From Streptomyces cellulosae (GTDB taxonomy: Bacteria; Actinomycetota; Actinomycetes; Streptomycetales; Streptomycetaceae), in the NCBI GenBank assembly GCA_014655195.1, contig BNBH01000020.1, forward strand, positions 1-64,000: DNA of 64,000 bases, in the 5' to 3' direction. A program made the translations under genes and the position numbers. Positions within the stretch are counted from its first letter, which is position 1. Each line of letters starts with the position of its first letter. Below are positions 8,662-19,275 of the stretch, one piece after another. The notes under the pieces were generated by a model that saw only the letters and a program-made list of their open reading frames with translations, did not search any database and was not told the origin of the DNA.

Positions 8662-8700
8662 GAGTGACTACTCACTCCGTCAATGAGTGGGTACTCGCTC
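8662..8700. promoter_or_regulatory. two tandem TetR-type operators (GAGTGA...TCACTC)
   Basis: Two 16-bp copies of a GAGYGRSTACTCRCTC-like palindrome lie at 8662-8677 (arms GAGTGA/TCACTC perfect) and 8685-8700. Their centres are 23 bp apart, just upstream of the TetR HTH gene. Paired operators at such spacing are usual for autoregulated TetR proteins. The regulator's ligand domain is now deleted. Confidence 0.6.
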
Positions 8701-8717
8701 CGCACGCCGCCGTGTCC

Positions 8718-9149
8718 TCAGCCGGCCGTGTCCGGGGGCCGCGCGCCCGCCGCGAGGAGCACCTCGACCGTCTCCGCATGCGGCCCGTTCCGCGCCCACT
8801 GGAGGGGTGTGAGACCCGTGCCGTGGTCCTCGCGGAGGTTCGGATCGGCCCCGTGGTCGAGCAGTGCCCGCACCGCCCCGGTGTGCCCCCAGCAGGCCGC
8901 CCCGCACAAGGGCGTGCCCTGGTCACCGAGCCCGCTCTCCGCGTCGGGTGAGGCGCCGGCCGCCAGCAGGCGCCGGACCTTGTCGGTCGCACCGTGGACC
9001 GACGCGGCGTAGAGGGGTGTCGTGCTGTCGGCGTCACGCCCGTCGGGGTCGGCCCCGGCCCGCAGCAGGGCGTCGACCTCGTCGGTCTCCCCGAACGTCA
9101 CCGCCTCGACGAGCCGCCGGACCAGCTTCTTCCGCTGTCGTCTGTTCAC
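8718..9149 (-). CDS. ankyrin repeat protein
   Basis: A 143-residue cytosolic protein made almost wholly of three to four ankyrin repeats. Repeat signatures are GETDEVDALLRAGADPDGRD, TTPLYAASVHGATDKVRRLL, TPLCGAACWGHTGAVRALL and TPLQWARNGPHAETVEVLL. There is no signal peptide or enzymatic domain. It lies 72 bp downstream of the CHAT-domain gene on the same strand and might be co-transcribed, but no overlap supports this. Ankyrin proteins mediate protein contacts; the partner is unknown. Confidence 0.85.
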   Translation of the reverse strand: MNRRQRKKLVRRLVEAVTFGETDEVDALLRAGADPDGRDADSTTPLYAASVHGATDKVRRLLAAGASPDAESGLGDQGTPLCGAACWGHTGAVRALLDHGADPNLREDHGTGLTPLQWARNGPHAETVEVLLAAGARPPDTAG

Positions 9150-9221
9150 GCCCGCCGGCGTAGGTCCGGATCACCGTGTCACCGAGCGCCAAGGGCCCGT
9201 ACAGGCGGCCCTCACGCCCCC

Positions 9222-11828
9222 TCACGCCGCCCCGAACGCCGTGAAGGCCCACCCCGTGGCCCGGTGCAGGGCGTCGTCCGGCATTGCCGCCCGGGCGTCG
9301 CGCAGGGCCTCAGGGAGGGGGAGGCCCTGCGCCAGGCCCTCGTGCAGGGCGAGCATCAGGGGGACCACCGCCTCGTCGTTGACCGGGGCGCTGCACGCCA
9401 CCACGCCCGCCGTGCCCAGCGGCAGCAACGCCGTGACCAGGCCCAGGAGTTCGTCCGCGCCGACCGTGGCGAAGCGGGCCGTGTCGCAGCAGGACAGGAT
9501 GATGCGGTACGGGCTGCGGCCGAGCCGTTCGAAGTCGTGCACGATCAGCGGGCCGTCCGCCATCCGCAGCGAGGAGAACATGGGGCCGTCCGTACGGAAC
9601 GTGCCGTGCGCCGCGATGTGCGCCAGCCCCGCCCCGTCCAGTTCCGCCAGCACCCGCGGCACCGACGCGTCCCGGTGCTCCAGCACCGTCGCGCCGCTGT
9701 ACCGGGCGGCGAGCCGGGTCACCTCCGCGCCGCCCGTCGCCAGGCCCGGGCCCCGTACGAGCACCTTGCGTCCGCCCCACGGCGGCCGTGTCTCCCGCGC
9801 GCGCAGCCAACTGCTCGCCGACGGCGACACGCTGACGACCCGTTCGCGCAGCGACGGCAGCAGCGCCCACGGCACCCGGTGCAGCCGCCCCGGCGGCACG
9901 ATCACCACCGGCCCGTCGCCCAGGTGTGCCGCGGCCGGCCCCAGCAGCAGCTCCTCCAGACGGCGGCCCGCAGCCTCCACCAGCGGCAGCCGTGCCTGCG
10001 CCCCCGGATGCGCCAGCCGCCGCAGGCCCGCCTGCACATGGTCGGCCTCCGTCTCGGCCGCCGTCAGCCGGCCCGCCTCGAACCGGCGCACCCGGCCCTG
10101 CCCGCACAGCAGCACCTGCACCCGCCCGTCGACCACCGCCAGCTCCACCAGCCGTACGACGTCGCCCAGTTGGTCCAGCAGACGGCCCACGTCGAAGCGG
10201 GTGTCGTCGTCGTGCGCCTCGCCCCGCATGTGCAGGGTGCGGGAGCGGATCGCCCGCTCCAGGCGGCGCTGCTCCCGCTCCAGGGCCGGCACCGGCCTGC
10301 CCTCCATCCGGGTCTCCTCGGCGCGCGCCGCGATCTCCCGGTAGGCGGTCATGTGGCTCAGCAGCTCCGGGTCGGCGGGCGGCCGCGTCGGCGGCGCGGA
10401 CAGCACCGTGGCCCGCCAGCGTTCGCTCCACACCAGCAGCCGTCGCGGCCCGCCCGACCGCAGCGCGGCCTGCTGCGCCAGCGCCGCCAGCTCCGCGCCC
10501 TGCGCCGTGGCGCGCGCCCGCAGCTCCGAGGCGCCCAGCGTCATCCGGTGGTCGTCCAGCACGGCCAGCCCGCGCCGGCACGCCTCCAGCACGCCCCGCG
10601 TGGAACCGGCCGCCCGCGCGCGCAGCGCCTGCGCCGCCCAGCCCGTCATCCGCGCGAGCGGCGGCCCGCCCCGACGGCTGCGCGCGGCGACCGCCAGATA
10701 CGGCTCCGCGTCCGCCGTCCGGCCCAGGTCCAGCGCGATCCGCCCGGCCAGCAGATACGCCTCCGGGGCGGTCGGAGCGCCCAGACCGGTCAGCCGCTCC
10801 GCCACCGCCGCCGCGTCCGCGACCAGCCGCCTCGACGCCTTCCCCGCCGCGTGCCGGGCCCCGAGCAGCACCAGCCGGGCGTGCGCCTCCCACCAGGTGC
10901 GCCGCTGGCCCGCGAACAGCCGCACGGCGAGCCCCGCGCGCGCCGTCGCCGTCGCCGGGTCGTCGGCCTGCCGGGCGGCCCGCGCCGCCGCCAGCAGCAG
11001 CTCCGCCTTGCGGGTCGACTGCCCGCCGATGGAGTCCAGTTCGGCGATCGCCGTGTCCGCCTCGGCCAGCGCCTCCGCCGCCAGACCGGCCGCCATCAGC
11101 ACCTCGCAGCGCCGGATGCTCAGCATGAACGTCGGGGTGCCCAGCTTCGCGTACCGCTCCTCCGCCTCGTCCAGCAGCCGCAGCGCAGCCGGGACGTCAC
11201 CGGAGCGGAACGCGGCCAGCCCGCGGCTCTCCACCGCGTCCGCCTTGTCGTGCTCCTGGTCCGTGACCGCCCACAGGTCCTCCGCCGACGCGAAGTCCGC
11301 CTCCGCCCGCTCCACCGCGCCCAGCGCCAGATGCACCGTCGCCCGCAGCGTCAGCGCCCGCGCCGTCCAGATCACGTCCCCGGCCTGCCGCAGCACCGGC
11401 ACCGCTCGCCGTACGTCCTCCAGGGCCTCCTTGTGATGGCCCAGCACCCACCAGCAGTACGCCCGCCGGAACAGCACCCGCGCCCGGGTGTGGCCGGTGC
11501 CGCGCCGCACGCCCTGCCCCAGGGCGTCCAGGCCCTGCCGCGTGCGCCCCGAATGCACCAACGCGACCCCGAGCGTGGCGAGGACGTCCGCCTCCCGGTC
11601 CGCCGAACCCGCCCGCGCCGCCCAGTTCCGCGCCCGCCGCAGATGGCGCAGGGCGAGCCGCAGGTCCCCGAAATCCCGCTGCCAGATGCCGATCACCTGA
11701 TGCGCCACCGAGGCGTGCAGGGGCTCGGGGCGGTGCCGCAGCACGGACTCCGCCTTCGTCAGCGCCTCGTTCGGGGCGGCGAACACCAGCGGAAGGAGGT
11801 CCTGCACCGCGTCGCTTCCCGCTGTCAC
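9222..11828 (-). CDS. TPR-CHAT caspase-like protein
   Basis: An 868-residue protein. The first about 400 residues form alpha-helical TPR-like repeats (for example ALRHLRRARNWAARAGSADR and ALEDVRRAVPVLRQAGDVIW). The last about 300 residues form a CHAT domain (caspase HetF associated with TPR). The catalytic pair is visible as His741 in HIAAHGTF and Cys781 in ILSCCDTARF. CHAT proteins are caspase-like cysteine peptidases, often switched on by a sensor. The start is GTG at 11828, exactly 7 nt after TACCAT (leaderless). The gene is divergent from a subtilisin-sigma factor-acidic protein trio, which suggests a common proteolytic signalling role. Substrate and trigger are unknown. Confidence 0.88.
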   Translation of the reverse strand: MTAGSDAVQDLLPLVFAAPNEALTKAESVLRHRPEPLHASVAHQVIGIWQRDFGDLRLALRHLRRARNWAARAGSADREADVLATLGVALVHSGRTRQGLDALGQGVRRGTGHTRARVLFRRAYCWWVLGHHKEALEDVRRAVPVLRQAGDVIWTARALTLRATVHLALGAVERAEADFASAEDLWAVTDQEHDKADAVESRGLAAFRSGDVPAALRLLDEAEERYAKLGTPTFMLSIRRCEVLMAAGLAAEALAEADTAIAELDSIGGQSTRKAELLLAAARAARQADDPATATARAGLAVRLFAGQRRTWWEAHARLVLLGARHAAGKASRRLVADAAAVAERLTGLGAPTAPEAYLLAGRIALDLGRTADAEPYLAVAARSRRGGPPLARMTGWAAQALRARAAGSTRGVLEACRRGLAVLDDHRMTLGASELRARATAQGAELAALAQQAALRSGGPRRLLVWSERWRATVLSAPPTRPPADPELLSHMTAYREIAARAEETRMEGRPVPALEREQRRLERAIRSRTLHMRGEAHDDDTRFDVGRLLDQLGDVVRLVELAVVDGRVQVLLCGQGRVRRFEAGRLTAAETEADHVQAGLRRLAHPGAQARLPLVEAAGRRLEELLLGPAAAHLGDGPVVIVPPGRLHRVPWALLPSLRERVVSVSPSASSWLRARETRPPWGGRKVLVRGPGLATGGAEVTRLAARYSGATVLEHRDASVPRVLAELDGAGLAHIAAHGTFRTDGPMFSSLRMADGPLIVHDFERLGRSPYRIILSCCDTARFATVGADELLGLVTALLPLGTAGVVACSAPVNDEAVVPLMLALHEGLAQGLPLPEALRDARAAMPDDALHRATGWAFTAFGAA

Positions 11829-11841
11829 CTGCACGATGGTA
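11829..11841 (-). promoter_or_regulatory. leaderless -10 element for the CHAT gene
   Basis: On the minus strand TACCAT (11836-11841) precedes GTG (11828) by 7 nt, the usual leaderless arrangement. No palindrome was seen between the divergent CHAT and protease genes. Confidence 0.5.
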
Positions 11842-11955
11842 GTGGTCCGCAACCACACCTCACAGGTACGGCGTTGTATCAGGCGACCGCCCCGGGACTC
11901 TTCTTCATGACAGCTCCGCGGCCCCGGCCCCCGTCGCCCCAGTGGAGGACATGCC

Positions 11956-13389
11956 ATGCCACCTCAGCGCTTCCGTGAGCAGTTCCGGCAGATCCAGCGC
12001 TCCATGCCCGACGTCCCGCTGGCCATGGGACCCGACGACGCGGGGGAGTTCCTCTACGAGAAAGGCGTCGTCCTCGCCCGCGAGGGGGAGGAGGCGCAGG
12101 TCGTCGAGGACACCGTGCGCGGGCACTTCCGCACCTTCGCCGCCGGCGCCCCGGACCGCGTCCGCCGGCTCGGCCCCGCGGGCAACCGCTCCGGTGTCGT
12201 CCGCATCCAGGTGTCCGACCCCGGCGAGGGGGACGCGGCCGGTGACCCGGCCGTCGCGGGCGCCCTGCGCTCGCTCGCCGCCGTGGAGGGGCGTGCCGGA
12301 CGCCGTATGGTCAGCCGCAACCACGTGGTGCACATCGCCGTCAACGCCTGCCCCGGCGACGAGCCGGTGCCCGTGGCGCGCGACGCCCGGCCCAACCCGG
12401 CCGTCGCCGGGACCGACGGCGAACCCGGCGAGGACGCCGCACGCGTCCTGGTCGTCGACACCGGCCTGATGCACGACTACCGCCAGTACCCGCCGCTCGC
12501 CCGCACCCACGGGGACTCCCAGGTCGCCGAGTGCGACGACGACGGGGTCCTGCGGCAATACTGCGGACACGGCACGTTCATCGCCGGGCTGGTCGCCGCC
12601 GTCGCCCCGCACACCGACATCACCGTCAGCGGCGCCCTCAACGACGCGGGGGCGGTGCTGGAGCACGAGTTCGGCGAGAAGCTCTTCGACGCCGTCGAGG
12701 CGGGCGGCTGGCCCGACGTGCTCAGCCTCTCCGCCGGCACGACGAACGGCCGCACCGACGGGCTCCTCGGTGTCGACGCCTTCATGCGCGAACTGCGGCA
12801 GCGGCGCACCCTGTTGGTCGCCGCCGCGGGCAACAACGCCGGCGCCACGTCCTTCTGGCCCGCCGCCTACGCCGACCTGCCCGGCTACGAGGACGCCGTG
12901 CTGTCGGTCGGCGCGCTGCGCGCGGACGGCGAGTCCGGCGCCTGCTTCTCCAACCACGGCGGCTGGGTCAAGGCGTACGCCCCCGGCGAGCGGCTCACCA
13001 GCGCCCTGACGGGATTCCGGACGCCCGTCCCGTACATCTACCAGCACTCCACCTACGACTCCTGCCGCTACGGCTTCAGCTACGCCTGCACCTGCCACCA
13101 CCCGCGCCACACAGGTGTGTTGAGCGAGGACGGCGGGTCCGCCAAGCCGGACCAGGTGATGTTCGAGGGGCTCGCCCAGTGGAGCGGCACCTCGTTCGCC
13201 ACCCCCGTCGCGGTCGGGATGATCGCCGGCCACATGGCGGCACACGGTGAGCTCGACCCGCGCGCGGCCCGGCGGCAACTGCTCGACGCGGTGGACGAGT
13301 TCGTGGACGTGCGCGGGGCGCACAAGCCCGCGCTGCTGCCGCCGACCTGGAGTCCCGTACGCGTCCCGGCGCCCACCGCGCGGCCATGA
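11956..13389 (+). CDS. S8 (subtilisin-like) serine peptidase, apparently cytoplasmic
   Basis: A 477-residue S8 peptidase with the full triad: Asp168 (VVDTG), His205 (CGHGTF) and Ser413 (SGTSFATP), with Asn293 as oxyanion-hole residue. There is no signal peptide or membrane segment, unlike the secreted subtilisins of these bacteria, so it probably acts inside the cell. The about 165-residue N-terminal extension could be a pro- or sensor domain. A Cys/His-rich insert (residues 370-385, CRYGFSYACTCHHPRH) precedes the catalytic serine and could bind metal. GGAGGA lies 6 nt before ATG. Its stop is followed within 60 bp by the sigma-factor gene, and an in-frame ATG of that gene overlaps the stop. 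Confidence 0.88.
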   Translation: MPPQRFREQFRQIQRSMPDVPLAMGPDDAGEFLYEKGVVLAREGEEAQVVEDTVRGHFRTFAAGAPDRVRRLGPAGNRSGVVRIQVSDPGEGDAAGDPAVAGALRSLAAVEGRAGRRMVSRNHVVHIAVNACPGDEPVPVARDARPNPAVAGTDGEPGEDAARVLVVDTGLMHDYRQYPPLARTHGDSQVAECDDDGVLRQYCGHGTFIAGLVAAVAPHTDITVSGALNDAGAVLEHEFGEKLFDAVEAGGWPDVLSLSAGTTNGRTDGLLGVDAFMRELRQRRTLLVAAAGNNAGATSFWPAAYADLPGYEDAVLSVGALRADGESGACFSNHGGWVKAYAPGERLTSALTGFRTPVPYIYQHSTYDSCRYGFSYACTCHHPRHTGVLSEDGGSAKPDQVMFEGLAQWSGTSFATPVAVGMIAGHMAAHGELDPRAARRQLLDAVDEFVDVRGAHKPALLPPTWSPVRVPAPTARP

Positions 13390-13448
13390 CGGCCGGAACC
13401 ATCCGCTCCACGGCGTACCATGACGTGCCGTACACGAGGGGTGGCACC

Positions 13449-14024
13449 GTGGAGCGTTCGGAAGTCGGCGCGTTGGTCCGGTCCGCAGTCGACGGCGACG
13501 CGGCGGCCTGGAAGGCGATCGTGGAGGGCCTGGGCCCGCTGGTCTGGTCCGTGGTGCGCGCGCACCGGCTGTCCGACGCGGACGCCCACGAGGTGTACCA
13601 GACCGTCTGGTTCCGCTTCACCCAGCATCTGGACCGCATCCGGGAGCCGGAGAAGGCGGGCTCCTGGCTGGCCAGCACCGCGCGCCACGAGTGCCTGAAG
13701 GTGCACCGGCAGGCGCGGCGGCTGGTCCTCACGGACGACCCGCAGATGCTCGACAGGGTGAGTGAGGGCGGGGAGCCCGAACAGGCCCTCCTGGAGACGG
13801 AGGAGGCCGCCGCGCACGGCGAGCGGGTGCGGCGGCTGTGGCAGGCGTTCGAGGAACTGGGCGAGCGGTGCAGGCAGTTGCTGCGGGTGCTGATCACGTC
13901 GCCGCCGCCCAGTTATCAGGAGGTGTCCGCCGCGCTCGACATCGCGGTGGGCAGTATCGGGCCGATGCGCCAGCGCTGTCTGCGCCGGCTGCGGGCCCGG
14001 CTGGAGGCACGGGGGACGGCATGA
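13449..14024 (+). CDS. ECF-type RNA polymerase sigma factor
   Basis: A 191-residue sigma-70 family protein. Region 2 spans about residues 10-85 (GDAAAWKAIVEGLGPLVWSV, then DADAHEVYQTVWFRF). Region 4 spans about 130-185 with the HTH SYQEVSAALDIAVGSIGPMR. Regions 1 and 3 are absent, as in ECF factors. I prefer GTG at 13449 because GAGGGG sits 8 nt upstream. An in-frame ATG at 13386 would overlap the protease stop (ATGA). Its own stop overlaps the start of the next gene, so the three are co-translated. It would direct polymerase to a regulon not visible here. Confidence 0.88.
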   Translation: MERSEVGALVRSAVDGDAAAWKAIVEGLGPLVWSVVRAHRLSDADAHEVYQTVWFRFTQHLDRIREPEKAGSWLASTARHECLKVHRQARRLVLTDDPQMLDRVSEGGEPEQALLETEEAAAHGERVRRLWQAFEELGERCRQLLRVLITSPPPSYQEVSAALDIAVGSIGPMRQRCLRRLRARLEARGTA

Positions 14025-14527
14025 GCGACGACAACAGCGGCGACATCAGCGGCGGCATCGGTGACGGCGGCACGGGCTTCGGCGACGGCCCCGGCGTCGA
14101 GGAGGAGCTGCTGGAGGAGGAACTGCGGCAGGCCGCGTCCCTCCTGGACCCGGTGCCCCCGCTACTGCTCCAGAGCGCGATCGACGCGTTCGCGCTGCGC
14201 GACCTGGAGGCACGGGTCGCCGAGCTGACCTTCGACTCGCTCGTCGACGCGATCCCCGTGCGGGGCGCGGCGGCGGCCCCGCGGATGCTGACGTTCAGCG
14301 CCGGCGGGACGACGCTGGACGTCGAACTGACGGAGGAAGGCATGATCGGCCAGGTCCTCCCCCCGTCCCCCGCCCGCATCGACATCCTGACGGGCCCCCG
14401 CCCGGCCACGACGACCACGGCCGACGACATGGGCCGCTTCACGGCACCGGTGACCCCGTCGGGCCCCTTCGCCCTCCGCCTGCACACACCGGGCGAGGTG
14501 GTCATGACGGAGTGGCTCCGCGCCTGA
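14021..14527 (+). CDS. small acidic protein of unknown function in CHAT/protease/sigma module
   Basis: A 168-residue protein overlapping the sigma-factor stop by ATGA. Residues 1-45 are Gly/Asp/Glu-rich and probably disordered. Residues 45-80 form a Leu-rich helical stretch (LLQSAIDAFALRDLEARVAEL). The rest is predicted beta-rich, with no transmembrane helix and no HxxxCxxC zinc anti-sigma motif. I do not recognise a family. Position suggests it could bind or inhibit the sigma factor, or be cleaved by one of the two proteases; both are inference. Confidence 0.75.
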   Translation: MSDDNSGDISGGIGDGGTGFGDGPGVEEELLEEELRQAASLLDPVPPLLLQSAIDAFALRDLEARVAELTFDSLVDAIPVRGAAAAPRMLTFSAGGTTLDVELTEEGMIGQVLPPSPARIDILTGPRPATTTTADDMGRFTAPVTPSGPFALRLHTPGEVVMTEWLRA

Positions 14528-14540
14528 CGTCGGCCCGGTC

Positions 14541-14564
14541 GCGGGCCGCGGGGAGGCGGCCCGC
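14541..14564. terminator. bidirectional terminator between convergent genes
   Basis: A perfect 9-bp GC stem (GCGGGCCGC/GCGGCCCGC, 6-nt loop) lies in the 44-bp gap between the acidic-protein gene and the convergent amidohydrolase gene. Confidence 0.75.
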
Positions 14565-14571
14565 GGCCGGC

Positions 14572-15363
14572 TCACACCGCGTCGACGAGTGACGCCAGCG
14601 CCGACGCCAGACGCGTCACCCCTTCGTGAGCCGGCCCGCCCGGTTCCGTCATGTACGTGTCCCGGCGGATCTCCACCATCAGGGCCGTCACCTCCGCCCG
14701 CTCGCCGTAGTACTTCAGCGGGACGTACGTGCCCGCGAACGGGCTGTCCAGGCCCGTCTCGCCGCACTTCGCGAACGCCTCCCGTGCCGCCTCCAGGAGG
14801 GCCGGCGGGGTGTGGAAGGGGTCCGTGCCGAGGCACACCTCGGGGCGGGGGCCGGTGCCGTGGAGTTCGTAGGGGAGCGGGGCCGTCGGGTACGAGTGCA
14901 CGTCGACGATCACGCAGCGTCCCGTCGCCGCGAGCCGGTCCGTGACCGCTTCCGTCATCGCCTGCGCGTACGGGTGGAAGTACCGCTCGACCAGCGGGCC
15001 CGCGTCGAAGCCGTCGGGGCGGAGCACGTCCTTGTGCGTGGTCCGCGTGTAGACCGCGCCCATGCCGACGGCCAGCATCTCCTCCCGCTCGTCCGGGAAC
15101 CGCTCCGGGTCCACGACCAGCCGCGACAGCCGGTTCACGAAACGCCACGGCGTGACTCCGGCCGTCCGGGCCGCCTCCTCGGCGATCGTCGCGGTGTGCG
15201 CGTCGGTGATGTGGTCCAGCTCGCGCTCCAGCGCGGGGTCGTCCAGGACGATCCCGGACCGCGCGTCCGCCGGTATCTCCCGCGCCGAGTGCGGCACATG
15301 CAGGATCACGGGGGAGGCGGGGTCGCCGGGGAGGAGGTCGAACGAGGGCGGCACGACGGTCAT
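14572..15363 (-). CDS. N-formylglutamate amidohydrolase family protein
   Basis: A 263-residue metal-dependent amidohydrolase of the FGase family. The domain begins with SPVILHVPHSAREIP and carries a second conserved VIVDVHSYP stretch, both supplying zinc ligands. Family enzymes release formate from N-formylglutamate in histidine breakdown, but many actinobacterial copies stand alone and may act on other N-formyl or N-acyl amino acids. No other hut gene is near. GGAG 6 nt before ATG at 15363 sets the start; the open frame continues upstream without similarity. Confidence 0.85.
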   Translation of the reverse strand: MTVVPPSFDLLPGDPASPVILHVPHSAREIPADARSGIVLDDPALERELDHITDAHTATIAEEAARTAGVTPWRFVNRLSRLVVDPERFPDEREEMLAVGMGAVYTRTTHKDVLRPDGFDAGPLVERYFHPYAQAMTEAVTDRLAATGRCVIVDVHSYPTAPLPYELHGTGPRPEVCLGTDPFHTPPALLEAAREAFAKCGETGLDSPFAGTYVPLKYYGERAEVTALMVEIRRDTYMTEPGGPAHEGVTRLASALASLVDAV

Positions 15364-15460
15364 GCGCTGCTCCAAAGGTGCTGTCGGTGAAGAAGACGTA
15401 CGACGGTCAAGGTGCCACACGCCACTGACAACGCCCCCTCGTCCATGCCCCCTCGACATG

Positions 15461-15500
15461 GCTCCGCCCCGGCCGGGCGGGTCGCCGGCCGGGGCGGAGC
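15461..15500 (-). terminator. strong intrinsic terminator downstream of isocitrate dehydrogenase
   Basis: A perfect 16-bp stem with an 8-nt loop (arms starting GCTCCGCCCC and ending GGGGCGGAGC) lies 16 bp after the isocitrate dehydrogenase stop. Confidence 0.85.
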
Positions 15501-15515
15501 TCAGAGTCGTCCGGT

Positions 15516-17954
<2,439 letters not shown>

Positions 17955-19052
17955 TCAGACCGGCCGCCCGGTGATCATGTCGTCCGCGGCCGCCGCCCCG
18001 TCCCGCTGGGACGGAATCAGCACCGTCCCCTGCTGAAGGGCGACCGTCCGCGCCGGCGACGGAATCCGGATCCCCTCCTCGCGGTAGCGCCGGTGCAGCC
18101 GCTTGATGAACTCGTGCTTGATCCGGTACTGGTCGCTGAACTCCGCCACGCCCAGGATCACGGTGAACCCGATGCGCGAGTCGCCGAAGGTGTGGAACCG
18201 CACCGCCGGTTCGTGCTCCGGCACCGCCCCGGTGATCTCGGTCATCACATCGGCGACGACCTCCTTCGTCACCCGCTCCACGTGCTCCAGGTCGCTGTCG
18301 TACGACACGCCGACCTGGACCAGGATGGTCAGCTGCTGCTGGGGCCGCATGAAGTTGGTCATGTTCGTCTTGGCGAGCTGGCCGTTGGGGATGACCACCA
18401 GGTTGTTGGACAGCTCACGGACGGTCGTCTGGCGCCAGTTGATGTCTTCGACGTACCCCTCCTCGCCGCTGCTCAGACGGATGTAGTCGCCCGGCTGCAC
18501 GGTCTTGGAGGCGAGGATGTGGATGCCCGCGAACAGGTTCGCGAGCGTGTCCTGGAGCGCCAGCGCCACCGCCAGACCGCCCACGCCGAGGGCGGTGAGC
18601 AGCGGCGCGATGGAGATGCCCAGCGTCTGCAGCCCGATGAGGAAGCCGATCGCGAGGACCAGGATCCGGGTGATGTTCACGAAGATCGTCGCCGAGCCGG
18701 CCACGCCGGACCGGGACTGGGTGACCGAGCGCACCAGGTCCGCCACCACCCGGGCGGTCGCCACGGTCGCGACGAGGATCACCAGGAGGGTCAGCACCTG
18801 GTTGGTCGTGTGCTGCACCGTCCGGGTCAGCGGCAGCGCCGCCGCCGCGGAGGCCGTGCCGCCCGCGACGGCCGCCCACGGGGCGACCGTACGCAGGGCC
18901 TCCACCATGATGTCGTCGCCGCGCCATGCGGTGCGCTCGGCGTGCCGGGCCAGCCAGCGCAGCGCCATACGGAGCAGGAACGCCGCCAGCAGACCGGCGG
19001 CGAGGGCGATTCCGGCGTGCACCAGATCGTCCACGGTGAGGGAGCGGGTCAC
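17955..19052 (-). CDS. MscS family mechanosensitive ion channel
   Basis: A 365-residue membrane protein. Three to four N-terminal transmembrane helices (about residues 10-150) lead into the conserved pore-lining helix LLTALGVGGLAVALALQDTL with its Gly/Ala pattern. The beta domain follows (PGDYIRLSSGEEGYVEDINW, then VVIPNGQLAKTNMTNF). It opens under membrane tension to release solutes during osmotic downshock. GTG at 19052 is preferred because GGGAGG lies 7 nt upstream; the frame is open to 19202 but that extension is not family-like. Monocistronic. Confidence 0.9.
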   Translation of the reverse strand: MTRSLTVDDLVHAGIALAAGLLAAFLLRMALRWLARHAERTAWRGDDIMVEALRTVAPWAAVAGGTASAAAALPLTRTVQHTTNQVLTLLVILVATVATARVVADLVRSVTQSRSGVAGSATIFVNITRILVLAIGFLIGLQTLGISIAPLLTALGVGGLAVALALQDTLANLFAGIHILASKTVQPGDYIRLSSGEEGYVEDINWRQTTVRELSNNLVVIPNGQLAKTNMTNFMRPQQQLTILVQVGVSYDSDLEHVERVTKEVVADVMTEITGAVPEHEPAVRFHTFGDSRIGFTVILGVAEFSDQYRIKHEFIKRLHRRYREEGIRIPSPARTVALQQGTVLIPSQRDGAAAADDMITGRPV

Positions 19053-19275
19053 CGCCCACCTCCCGCGCACCCCTGGGCCGACGGCCGCCTCTCCTGGGCG
19101 GAGAGCCGTATGTGAAGTCGTGTCACGTGAAGTCACCTGCTCGAGGTATACGGAATCCACGGTGCCGCACCCGCGTTGACCTGCGGGGGCACCGTCGCTC
19201 ATCCTGCCGTATCCCGCAGGGGGGTTCGTACCGCGCGGGGTGCCCGGGCCTGCGTTCGGCCGGTTCCGGGCGGTC

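Noticed and set aside
13386-13448. N-terminal extension of the sigma factor from ATG 13386
   Set aside because: The ATGA overlap with the protease stop is attractive, but the extra 21 residues are not sigma-like and a better ribosome-binding site precedes GTG 13449. Kept as an alternative start.
9222-14527. Calling the CHAT locus a type III-E CRISPR (Craspase) system
   Set aside because: There is no gRAMP effector, no CRISPR array and no recognisable Csx30; only the protease-plus-sigma logic is similar.
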